From Parapristionchus giblindavisi (lineage: Eukaryota > Nematoda > Chromadorea > Rhabditida > Diplogasteridae), in NCBI GenBank assembly GCA_943737045.1, contig CALSFV010000206.1, positions 124,001-188,000 of the forward strand: a DNA stretch of 64,000 nucleotides, written 5' to 3'. Positions within the stretch are counted from its first letter, which is position 1. Each line of letters opens with the position of its first letter. The notes under the pieces are model-generated. The model saw only the letters and a list, made by a program, of their open reading frames with translations, was not told the DNA's origin and searched no databases. Both the position numbers and the translations under genes were made by a program. Below, piece by piece: positions 23,926 to 35,600 of this stretch.

Positions 23926-24130
23926 ATGATTTTTCTTCGCATCCTATTCTTATCAGTGTTATTACGAGCAGGTAGAGTATTATATTCCTATTTAATTTTT
24001 TTTAATTTCATTTTACAAAATTTAAATATTGTTTCAGTGTCAAGTGAGTGTCCTCCACTTGTGCAATTACGACCAACCGAATTAACTGAAACATATTCGT
24101 ACACTGGACCGGCTACAGTGAGAGAAGAAG
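23926..24130 (+). pseudogene. First exons of a family gene in opposite orientation
   Basis: The leader exon 23926-23971 (MIFLRILFLSVLLRA) with donor GTAGAG is followed by the acceptor TTTCAG and an A exon from 24038 beginning VSSECPPLVQLRPTELTETY. The A exon breaks off at about 24125-24133 in a TAATAATAA array that is the 3' end of the neighbouring LINE. The upstream 150 bases match the promoter regions of genes 1 and 2. The rest of the gene is absent, so this is an inverted, truncated relic. Confidence 0.7.
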
Positions 24131-24134
24131 AAGA

Positions 24135-25079
24135 ATAATAATAATAATAATAAATATTTATCGCATCTTTCAATTTGATGACAGAGTTAAAATAAAATAA
24201 TCGATAGTACAAGTGATAAAATAAGAAGAAGCGAAAAGAACTGTAACAGCTAGGTCACAGTATTAAATTACGAACATAAGAACTAAAGTACACAGGGTTT
24301 TGCACGGTCACAATTGAATTATCTAAAGAGTTCCACTGAGAAACTATTCTGTTACTTAGAAAGGCTAAAAACTTAGAAGAAGATGTTGGATGGATACAAA
24401 GCTTCATATTATGACCACGAGTTGAATTAATTGTGTTTGAGAAAAGGAACAAGGTGCGGGGATTGATGTCAATGAAATTGTGGATAGTCTTATATGCAAA
24501 AATAATATCGTTTTGTCTGCGCCTAGATTCTAGGGAGGGGAGATTGAGGTGGCGGAGTCTCTCATGGTAGTTCTTGTACCGTATTCCACACTTGCGGAAG
24601 ACCAGTCTGGAAAAACGTCTCTGAACGGATTCAATATTATGTTTTAACGTGCATGATTGAGGACTCCAGAGTTCTGAACAATACTCGAGAAGAGGTCGAA
24701 CATATGTGACGAATAATCGGACATATGTATTAGTACTACAAGACACGAAAGAACGATGAATATAAGCAGAGCGTGCTCTAGCCTTAGCAATAATGCGACA
24801 TATATGTTCATCAAATGTTAGCTTATTATTATAAGTAACACCTAGATCAGTGACTGAAGACACAAGAGGAAGAGTATTATTGCCAATAGTAAATGACACA
24901 TCCGGATGGGTGTTACCCATATGCATAACAACAGTTTTGGTAGGAGACAAAGACAGCCCCCATGCGAGGGTCCACTCGTAGATTATATTCAATGCTGATT
25001 GGAGAGCATCAGGGTTGTTGACTGAGTAGATCTTAAGGTCGTCAGCATACATGCAGCTAAAAACGCCAGAGGGGAGCAT
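24135..25079 (-). pseudogene. CR1/jockey-like LINE, 3' half
   Basis: A reading frame of about 274 residues (24255-25079) starts just before the reverse transcriptase C motif, CMYADDLKIYS, and runs through the thumb region (SPTKTVVMHMG, LGVTYNNKLTFDEHI) to YVRNLIL and a stop. The 3' end is a TTA/TTC array at about 24120-24150, as in CR1-like elements with microsatellite tails. Its 5' half lies next to it in reversed orientation. Confidence 0.8.
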
Positions 25080-25111
25080 ACTTGGAATATCGCTAATGTG
25101 TCAATACAGAG

Positions 25112-25206
25112 ACAAGAACTGGGCAGAATGAAAACTGGCGAGTTCTTGCATGACAAGAACTGGGCAGAATGAAAACTGGCGAGTTCTTGCATGACAAGAA
25201 CTGGGC
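25112..25206. repeat. 41-base tandem repeat at the LINE inversion junction
   Basis: Two exact copies of a 41-base unit, 25112-25152 and 25153-25193, plus 13 bases of a third. The unit begins ACAAGAACTGGGCAGAATGA and ends GAGTTCTTGCATG, so it also contains complementary AAGAACT/AGTTCTT. It lies exactly between the two oppositely oriented LINE halves. Confidence 0.85.
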
Positions 25207-25965
25207 AAAACAATATGTTCTTTTAGAACTTAAATTGTCAGCAGGAGCTGTAATTGGGCTAACAGACAAAAAAAGTCAAACAACGCAAAAATATGTCATT
25301 TCTTATTTGTACAACATACCACCACTGGAACTTCTTCAAACTTTTTATTGCAGGCGAGATAAAAGACAAGATGCCTTTATAAAGAAGACTGTTGACCAGA
25401 TCAGCATTCCCTTGTCACTGCTTTTTGAACGTTTCCTTTTACTATCAAAGTCACCTTCTATCTGGTTAACCGCCAAAGTTAAACCTGTATACAAAGGGAA
25501 AGGTTTAAAGAGTTGTGTTGCAAGCTATCGCCCAATATCGCTTACGTGTGCATCCTCAAAAATAATGGAGCGAATAATATGTCGAGATATAACTAGTTTC
25601 TTAACATCAAACAATCTTCTTCCCGATCAACAGCACGGTTTTCGTAACAAGAGGTCCTGTTCTACTTGCCTGATCTCATCTTTCTCTCATTGGCATGCTG
25701 CACTCAATAAGAAACAATATGTTTCTTGTGTTTATATAGACTTCACGAAAGCCTTTGATACCATACCATTAAATCTATTAGCCCACAAATGCCAAATCAA
25801 TGGTATCAAAGGTCGCCTTCTGGAATGGCTGGTATCATTCTTACAAGACCGTAATCAATCTGTTTCTATTGGATTGAATGAATCTCGTCCTTATGATGTC
25901 ACTAGTGGAGTGCCTCAAGGCTCATGTATCGGACCACTGCTCTTTTCCTTATACACTGAAAAAAA
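25200..25965 (+). pseudogene. CR1/jockey-like LINE, 5' half in reversed orientation
   Basis: The plus-strand frame encodes the first half of a reverse transcriptase: VKPVYKGKGLKSCVASYRPI, DQQHGFRNKRSC, the A motif YIDFTKAFDTIP and the B motif SGVPQGSCIGPLLFSLYT. It stops where the minus-strand half takes up with ISDIPSMLPSGV and YADD. The two halves together make one protein order, so a single insertion was inverted internally. Its outer edge lies right after a T-rich acceptor of gene 2 at about 25960. Confidence 0.8.
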
Positions 25966-26737
25966 AAAGTATTTGTAAAAAAAAGATCAATAATCGATAC
26001 CTTGAAGTCTATTAACACTTCCCTATTTTTCCAGTGGACCCATCTTAATAGAGTAGATTAGATAGTAATTCAAAAATTTTTATTTCTAGTCAATTTATAA
26101 CCGCAATTAAAGATGCACGTAAAGAACATTAGCCAAATTACTCTACCATGGATAGGCCAAAAAACTTTACAAGAGGCCTCCTTCTTTACTAACAAAGCAA
26201 AACTCACTTATTTTTCACACATGTTATATCGAAAAAAGCCAACAATCAGTTAGGTAATTTCTGAAATTTCAGATTGGATAAATTTTCATTTTCATTAGTG
26301 TAATAGTTTCATTGATTTTTTTGATGACTTTCATAAAAACATCATCAAATTTTCGTTGCCGATAATCGTTGTTCTCTTTCTAATAACCGTAGAGCATACC
26401 GCCACTGGAGTCTCGAACTCGGAATGGCAGATGATATCGCTGTGTTCTTCACCAAATATAGCCTCGCCACTGTACGTATATAGATCAGAAATTTCATCAG
26501 GTCGTAATTGTACAAGTGGTGGACATTGACTAGACCCTGAAACATTATTTTAACTAGTATATATATTCTTATTAGATTTTTTTCTAAAAAAATCTAATAA
26601 GAATAAATACGTTTCTCTCATTTCTTTTCAAACCGTATTGTAAACGTTTGGAACTCTCTTCCCAATAGCTCGATTAAATGTCCTAATCCAAAATCGTTTA
26701 GTAATTCAATTAGATCAATTATATGTAGCTCTTCTTC

Positions 26738-26858
26738 TTAAAGGCAGCGTTACTCCTCTCACTGGTCTCTACATTGTGCACACTATTTCTCTGTTCTCTA
26801 ACAACAAGAGAGCGTAGAGTGTTGAAGAGACCATTGAGTGAGGTTACGCCACCTTTAA
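26738..26858. mobile_element. MITE family 1 copy
   Basis: TTAAAGGCAGCGTTACTCCT to GTTACGCCACCTTTAA, with a TTCTCTAACAACAAGAGAG centre, in the intron between modules 1 and 2 of gene 2. Confidence 0.65.
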
Positions 26859-26999
26859 TTTAACTTTTTCGATTTCCACTACTATACTTATGCTGCCCCG
26901 TTGTCGCATAGTAAATGATGTATCCAACCATTTTTCTTGTTTGTGTTCTATGTATTGTTCATTATGTACCAGCATAATAAAGATATTATAAATACTAAA

Positions 27000-27075
27000 A
27001 AGATCGCTGCAATAGGTTTTGAACTCGCGACAAAGGGTGATGAATCCAAACTTTTACCATCGCGTTATGGGATAG
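27000..27075 (-). repeat. tRNA-like sequence, probable SINE relic
   Basis: On the minus strand an ATAACGCGATGG A-box-like segment and CGAGTTCAAAACC, a B-box-like segment, are about 35 bases apart. There is no convincing cloverleaf, so I do not call a tRNA. Confidence 0.35.
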
Positions 27076-28652
27076 ATGAGTGGCCACGCTAACTTTTCTC
27101 ATATCACTTGTCATTCGCATAAGAGAGATATGAGTGTTTTTCAGGAGCATTTTTTTTCAGGGATTTTTGATACAGAAATTATTAAATACCGCTTACGTTC
27201 ACATGTAATTGTTGCTGCATCTTTCCTCGAAACTATCACATCATCGGCATATAATATGGTGTCTTTACACGTAAGAACATCTGGAGTATACTCCGTTCCG
27301 TTCACTTCAACACGGAGATACCGTCCGGAAGGACATGAATGATTTCCATTGGAAAATGCCCAATAATATTCATACTCAGTACAAACTGAAAATATTTACA
27401 CCTAGATCGTTTCGATTATCGAAAAAAAACGAACATTCGTCAAGATTTGATAAATTTACACATGCAACCTGAAAAAAAACACAAAATATCAAGTATAAAA
27501 AAAGAAGAGTAACCGCTACCTTGAAGTCCGATATCACTTCTCTCGTGTAAGAGTGGACCCATCTTAATAGTGGAGATGTGATTGTAATGCAAAGGAATGT
27601 ATTTGTTAATGAACTTATAACTTCATATATCTACAAAAGATACATGAAATAAACGTGAAAAAAACACCTTCGTTAAATTACGTGCCTGGGGATACTCAAC
27701 CACTGAAGGGCGAAAAAGACTTCAAAAAGTTTTCATAACAGAAGATATAAAAATTTTTTATAAACAAAACTTCTGCATCATTGTTAATTTATTTTAAATA
27801 ATGCTTTTTTTATTTTTTTACCATTTTCCCGTTGATGGATTTATAAGAGATTTGATCTATAGTCCTGCTCGGTAAAAAAAAGAGTTTTTTTACAGTTTTC
27901 GGTAATAACGAAAGAAATAACTTTGAGAAGATGTTTCATTCTTCAATAAAAAAACTCACTCATCTTCCACGCATATCAGGTTGATAAAAGCCAACAACCG
28001 ATCAGGTGTTTTCTGAAATATCAGATTGAAGAAATTTGCTTGATTCATTGGTAAGCTTTCATTGTTTCATTCATTTTCCATTCATTTTCATTCATTTTTT
28101 TTCATTTTCATTTATTTTCATTGCTTTCATTCATTTTTCATGTATTTGCAATGAAAGAACAACATACCACCACTGGAATATCGAGCCCGTAATCGCACAT
28201 GATTTCGTCATATCCATCCTCAGCCATAGCCTCTCCTGCGTACGTATATTGACCAGAAACTTCGTCTGGTCGCAATTGCACAAGTGGAGGGCACTCAGTC
28301 CACACTGAAACAATTTTTATATCGAAATTAATTTATCTTCAAAAATCGAACCCCTCATATTAACATATATATTATTCTATGTAATAAGATGGAATAAGTA
28401 GTAAGAGGCTATAAGATTTTTTAAAAAAATGAAGCAAAAAGCACACTTTATATGTATAAGAAACTCTTTAGAAACATTTTTACATACAACTTATATGTTT
28501 TACTGATATTACTTACTTTCCCAAGGACACTGAAACAATATTGAAATTTCAAAAAAAAAAACATAATTTTAAAAAAATCAAATAAGACTATAGTACTTTA
28601 CTCTACCTGTTCTTAACAACACTAACAAGGATAGAATTCGAGGAACAATCAT

Positions 28653-29609
28653 TGTTCTTCTGTTGATTCTATGCAAAATCGTCGCCCTTTATACGGAATT
28701 ATGGTTGCACTGAAGAATTCTAGACATAAAGCGATATGTGGAGAAACGTTGATGGAAAGATAATATTTGCAGATTGATTTGAAATAAATGACACTTGTGA
28801 AGGCATCTATCAAGATAATTCATTGTTAGTATAGTATTGTCATGGAATCGATTGATCGCCTTCATTGATGATATCGATTGAATAGCGCTCGCCGGCGATC
28901 GCCCAAAAGATCGCATGTCTTTGAAGTGAAATGAAATTACATGTATTCCAAGATAAGATGCTTTATGCCAAAGATACGACCCTTTAGGCTTCTTGCAGAT
29001 TTGATAAGAAGGCCTATTAGACGATTAGAGGCCGAATCGTGATTGCCGAAAATTCAAAAAAGTAATTTTGTAGTTTTCACATTTTTTTTTCAAAGGTTTT
29101 TCCCATATTTTTTTCTGACTGATTTTTTCTGATGTTTTTGGTTGTTGCTAGATACAGCCCTCGCTGTTTTGGATAATCTGTCGGTATCCTTTCAAATCTC
29201 CTTGTTTATGAATACATCTTATCTCAAAAACAAGCTCATTTATTCGATGATTGCATTTTTAATTTAAAAAATAACAAATAATTTGAGAGCAACAATGAGG
29301 GAGCACACAGCCATGATCTATTTAAAGTTACCGCAGTGAGGTAGTCGAATCGTAAACATAAAGCATTTTTTTTGGAAAGAACTGACTTCATTTCAGTATC
29401 TTCCCTATATGAAAAATCCGTCCTAAAATAAATGAAACCAAGCTAAAGGAAGAACTGGAATGATACGTGAAGAATCAGTTCAAAATGTAACATAAAAATA
29501 TTAAGATGAAAAAATAATAACAATCTTATGAATTCTTGGAGAGGGTGCTTATTTCATCCGATTCACATTTACATAGCGAATCAATATTCTGAAATTCGAA
29601 ATCTTATAA
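28653..29609. other. Upstream region of gene 2 and gap to gene 3
   Basis: The first 200 bases match the promoter regions of the paralogues, with TATAAA at 28688-28693 on the minus strand. The rest is AT-rich with no supported gene. Confidence 0.5.
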
Positions 29610-32600
29610 TTAAAACATGATTTTTATAATAATATATAAAATTTGAAATTTTGCCTTGTGGTCGTCATCATCATCATCATGTACATAAAGCGATACCTTA
29701 ATATCTTTGCATAGTCCTTCAGTTGAAATGATCATGGGTGGATATGGTATGGATAAGACAATTCCTTTTTCACTAACACGTGATCGAACAAGAATATTGA
29801 TTAATGATCCTTGGAATGTTCTCACTTCACAATTCATTTCTACTGTAAAACCCTATAAGAAACATATTTAAATAATTCCCACTCAACAAATTATAAGCTA
29901 ACTGATTAACAGGTGATATTTTCTAAAGACAGTCAATAAAAGTTAATAATCGATATGATAGTTGTGTGTAACATTCTTTTTGTTCGGCACTAGGTCGTAT
30001 GAGAGCAGATGAATATTAACAGACTGGATGATAGCCATTTGCATACTTTGTCTATTCATTAAAATGTCTAATACAAACCAATTTTTAGTCTTTTCCTTTG
30101 TCTCTATCTTTATAATTTGTTCTTACCCTTGGTTTGATTTCCTGTTCCATTTTCGTCATCCAATCCTCTTTGTTTCGCAAACCCATTCGAATAGACTGAA
30201 AAAAATATTTTTATATTTTAATTATTGAATTCAACTTTGTATTGATATTCACTGTCCTCCTCTACTCTTTCATTATCGTCTCAAGGAATGCAATTCTGAC
30301 ATAAACATTTGCTACAAAACGCCGGACTAGTTCAAAATGATACGAAAAATGAAATGTACACCCAGTAAAGGGTTATAGACTTTTATGCCATACTTTTGGA
30401 CTGGTCCCATATTCTAAACTAGTGTCACATTAACCTTATGTGGATGTAATAGTTGATAATCTTCGTGGCAAGTTAAAGTCTCTGGATCGATACAATTGAA
30501 CGCTGAAAAATGTTTCTTGATCGCGTTTGTCAAACCGTTGTAATCATGTTTGTAACCGGCACCTGAAAAGAGATCTTTCACGATTGAATCTTCTTTTAAT
30601 TGAGTAAAAAGAAAGAATCAAAAGATAAGATTAAAAATGGGTTGTGTTAGAATTTTTTAAAGAAAGTAATTACGGACTCTAGAAAAATGATGGAAATATT
30701 GTGGAAATATTATCCACGACAATAACAATGATCTACACTTACTAGTAATTTCTTCCTCAGTAGCATTGAACTGGCATAAACAGAAATTAATAGCAACAAA
30801 TGCGTCTTGGCAAGTTCTGGTTGATGAAATCGATGTAAACAAACTTTGTCCTCTTCCTTTTTCACGATCTTTCCCTAATCGATTCTCGATTACATCCTTC
30901 AATGTTTCATGAACATCCATGTTTCTAAATCGTTCGATCAATCAATAGAATACATACAAATATAAATTATGACAGCTTTTATCTTTGATTTTTACTTACA
31001 TTTACATTAGTTACTTACATTTATACTTACATTTAGTGCATTTACACCCCCGGACACCCATCTTTACCCTTTCCCCTCCTCATTTCCTACCACCCACCTC
31101 CCCCATTCAATAATTTATTTAATTGTCGTTTCAATTGTTGTCGCATCTTTGGATGTATGATAAATTAAATTAAATTGAATTAAAATATTTGAATACCTTT
31201 CATTCTAATAAGTAATGCTATGAAAGTAACTAACGATGTTAATCTATGAGCATTAGTGAGTAGATTAGCATATTCATTAGGATATTGAATAATGAATTGT
31301 TCTGGTAATCGAAGAGACATTAATGGTTGTCTTTCCTCAATTCTTCCTGCGAATGTCGCCTCAATAACATTGTATCTTTCAACAGACAGTGGTAAAGTTA
31401 TCTCATCAGGGCACTAGGTGGGAAGAGAACCGATAAAAAATACCGACTGGTAACTATTCACTTATTAGAAGCAAGTAATAATGAATTGACAAAGTATACA
31501 AATGGTTATCCTTCAGTCGGTTATTGTTCAACGGTTCTCATTCGACCTACATAGCACCCTTATCAGCATCAATTCTCATTCTGCAAATAGAATCATATTA
31601 TATAATCTTATCTTATCTTATTCTTATTCTTATTCTGTATTCCATCATAACACACGTAACAAGAAAATAATGTCATAAAGTGATTGATGGATGTCCGTCG
31701 CTAAGGTAGCGATATCGGTGAGGGGTTTTGGTACAGTGGCAGTTTGGGAGCTACTTTTGTTTGGAGTTTGGGAACTATAATAATAATAATTAGGTTCCAA
31801 CCTTGCTATGATGCATTCTTTGCCCGTGATCGCCCATTATTATCATTAGAGTATTTGATAAATCAACTTAAATCATTCAATTATTCGAATATTTCTAGTT
31901 AAAGGCACACCCCAAGCTAATTTTACTCTCCGCATTGGTAATACTCTTTCGTAGACGACGAAAGCGAGAGAGTGTGGCCAGAGCGGAGAGTTTCAAATTA
32001 GCTTGGGGTGTCGCTTTGAGTCAATTGAAAGGGAGAGAAACCTCTCTCAATGGTCTCTTCGACACGCAATGCTCTCTCGTTGTTAGAGAACAATGAAATA
32101 GTGTGCACAATGTAGAAACCATTGAGAGAGGTTACGCTCCCTTTGAACCTGTATCTAGTATATCGTTGAGTCTCGATGAAAAAGATTCATCGACTGATTC
32201 AAGATTATTTGGATCATCATGTGAGGGAGAAGTTAGAAAAGAAAATGAAAAATAGCAACGATCTAAAAAAAGAGATATTTAAGAAAGATTTGATTGAAAG
32301 ATAAACAAACCAAGGTGTTTTAGTGCTAAATACCAAGGATTCATGAATTCTTCTGATAAAAGTTGATTATCGAGGCAGAGTTTCCATTTGTTTTTAAGAA
32401 GCTATAACATAATTTTATGATATATAGGACAGAGTATTTGAAATTTTTACAATTCTTGTCAAACAAATAAATGGCAAAATCAGTTTCCCTTTATTCTCGA
32501 CTTTTTTCTCTTCCCGGCCTTTTGTGCGCACCGCAAAAACAGTGAAAGAACACCGCAAAAATGCGAAGAATGATTCTGGCATTTTTTTGCTTGACAAGAA

Positions 32601-35600
32601 TTGCAAAAAATTTCAAATACTCTGTCCTATATCTTGTAAATTAAAGCTAGTTTTACTCGTCGCATTGGCAATACTCGTGTAGCTTTAAACTGAAACCTGA
32701 TATAGATAGTTATAGTATGGCCTGTAGTAATGTGCGGTTGGTTTATAAGAGAATCCAGGCTTGAAGTGTTTGGGCGTGTAATGAAACAGTCCATTACTTG
32801 TTTTCATTATATCATCATTGAATAGAACCTCACAACCCTTCTCTGAAATTCTTAGATTATTCTCGTGTATTTCGAAGCTCTACTTAAAGTCTGCACTTGT
32901 AAGATTACTTCAAGTTAAACGTATGTAAGTCTACTTAAAGTGGTGCGGTATTCTGTAATGCATTTTCTTTCAGTTGAAGAGACTTTAGGTGTACGTGCAT
33001 CTGTGACGTAGTTTCGAATACCACAGTTCGACTAATTTCGGACTGTACAACAATTATGGAAATGATGTGGAATCGTCCACGACAATATCAATAATCTCCC
33101 CATTTTCAATACAGTTAATTTGAATGAATAATTCAGTGAATAAAAAATACTTTGCATTTTCTTCCAGAGAAAAGGAATATCATCGGGATTAATACGTTTC
33201 CTGTATGGTAGAATGTTGGCAAGGTTTATATCTCCATGTTCGTCTCTGCAATTGGTTTTTTGTTTGAATATACTAATTGTTAGGGAAAACAAACAATAAA
33301 TCATAATCTTCAGTTTCTTTATATGGAGATGCTAGAATTGGTCCTATATTCGGTATCGAATTGTCGCCTACCTAAAATATCTTGATTTTTAGAATTTTAA
33401 AGATTCTGAAGCGATATTAATCTTGTACCTTGTTATAACCGAAAAGTGTAACAAAACCCATTTTATCCATCAAAGCTTTACTTTTCTTCATGTGACGAGC
33501 AAATTGACTTCTTGATGTTGAATCGAATGCCTGAGTAGTGAAGATAGATCAATTTGCATAGATTGATTTTGTTGATCAACGTACAATTATCGATATTGAC
33601 ATTGAATTCATATCGAACTTCTTTCCTTCATTATCCTTCTGCACAGTCGTATTTGATACTTCTACAATGTAACTACATACTATGCTAGTTCAACGTTACA
33701 CCAAACCCGTCTGATGTACGCCGCGACATACATGAGCCTAACGTTATTAATGAGCTAAGAAGTTACCAGTAGAACACGTACCAATAATCAATCGTTCATC
33801 CTCTTTCAGTTTAACTCCCATATAAGCTCGCTTGAATATTACCTGAAATTATACGATATTTTAATAATTCTAGTGATAAGTAAATATACTAATGCTAAAA
33901 AGGTCAAACTAACATCTCCTTTGGTGACGTTGTCATGCTTTGTATCGGATTTACATGTAATAATAAATGTATCTTCATTCACAATAAAATGATGGTCTTT
34001 CGGTAACTAAATTTAAATTGACATCGATGAAACAACTATTAAAGACACATCCCAATCTAATTTGAATCTCTCCGCTCTGGCAATACTCGTTCGCTTTCTT
34101 TGTTCGCGAGATAGTGTAGCTAGAGCGGAGCGTGAAATCAGCTCGGGTTGTGTCTTTAATGATTTACCTGTACACTTTCAGAATATTTCATCTCTCTAAT
34201 TTTGGGAAATAGAGTACCAGTGATAACTTGAAGATAACATGACATATTGTATGGGTATGATGATGAATTGATTATGAATATACCATCCATGGAACGAGAT
34301 ACTACCTATTATATAGTAAGATTGTTTACTTGTTACTCACTGTTAGTAACACTAAGTTAAGTTGCTAAGTTACTAAGTTACTAAGCAACTTTTCCAATAG
34401 TACACACTTTATCAATTAAACACACTCTGGTATTTCAAAGCGTAAAGTATACATAAACTGCCTTGAAGTTTGCTTTATGTCAACTTCAAGAGACATTAAG
34501 TAGACACGCATAATGAGTCTTACTTTAAATAGAGTCATTTGGGATAGTAAAAGTAGACAAAGAGAATTAACTCACTTGATATTTGTATATTTGTGGACAT
34601 GTTACCGTACCTTCGTGTTTTATTGAGCTCTTAACATACAATGTATTGGGTCTTACAGTTTTTAAAGGTTTGTGAATGTATTTCCTCGTTGTTTTAAAAT
34701 GTAATATTAATTATATCAAATACACTTGTTTACTCGGTACGAGAGTAGGTACAATGTCGTCTTTGTTTTAGTGTTTCTAAAGAAAAAGTCTTTTTTTTGC
34801 GAAATATAAAATCAGTACGGCGAACCACAGACGGGTTTGGTAACGAGCGAGGAAGTACGGAGATAAGAGAGAGCGCGAGGAGCCAAGATAGAGAAATAGG
34901 CGGGGGATTGGGATCACTAATCGAATATTTAGCAGAGAGTACAGAGAGCGTATACAGTACAGCCCGATCTCCTTTTGTACACGAGTAACACTGCGGCGCG
35001 CAGAGGCGCTCATCATTTATTTCTGCGGGTACTGAATACTTTTCGATTCTCAAAGTCTTAATCATGAGTTTCCGTTATGAAAAGTTGTTTTAATGACTAG
35101 AAAAACAGAAACAAAATTTCTATTAATGAGAAAAAAACAATTAAAAGGCAAATCACACTAGTCCGAAAATGATGGGTACTGTAAATTTCGAAAAATGTCT
35201 TACGGCGATCGTGCGATCGATTCGTGATATTTCAGTATACCTTTCCAGTAAATAATTACCCATCGTTTTCAGACCAGTGTGATTTGTCTTTTAATTGCTT
35301 TTTCTCATTATTACAAATTTTGTTTCTGTTTTTTTAGTCATTAAAACAACTTTTCATAACGGAAACTCATGATTAAGACTTTGATAATCGAAAAGTATTC
35401 AGTACCCGCAGAAATAAATGATGAGCGCAAATGAGCGCCTCTCCGCGCCGCAGTGTTACTCGTGTACAAAAGGAGATCGGACTGTACTGTATAGCAGGCA
35501 GTAGTAAGGTTTTTAGAAAAGTACATTTTATAATATATGGGCTATTTTCATTTTCATTTCAACATAGCCCTCGACCTAACGAACTATTGATAAATGTGAT

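Larger units (their letters stand above)
20108..28652 (-). pseudogene. Decayed paralogue of the modular 8-cysteine gene (gene 2)
   Basis: The leader exon (28607-28652, MIVPRILSLLVLLRT) and module 1 (28168-28304, 27960-28012, 27520-27562, 27435-27468, 27197-27385) are intact and in frame. Module 2 continues with 26400-26536, 26208-26260 and 26001-26043, but its second exon has a stop: KLPN is followed by TGA at 26246-26248 where the paralogues have CGA. The gene is then cut by an inverted LINE at about 25970. Two terminal exons remain, 23001-23091 (NGIPMGYVMRGPYCGATIPV) and 20108-20232, separated by an inserted DNA element. The intervening modules and early C-terminal exons are missing. A truncated secreted product from module 1 is possible but not shown. 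Confidence 0.75.

Noticed and set aside
28505..28548. Possible 13-base extra exon in gene 2 (TGTCCTTGGGAAA with acceptor and donor)
   Set aside because: Including it would shift the frame into a stop at the next exon, so it is probably a relic of an old acceptor.
31191..31234. Longer version of the DUF229 exon using a GTATTC donor at 31191-31196
   Set aside because: It leaves the next exon out of frame, whereas the GTTAGT donor at 31229-31234 restores the frame and the DUF229-typical order LTS-NMDVHETLKDV.
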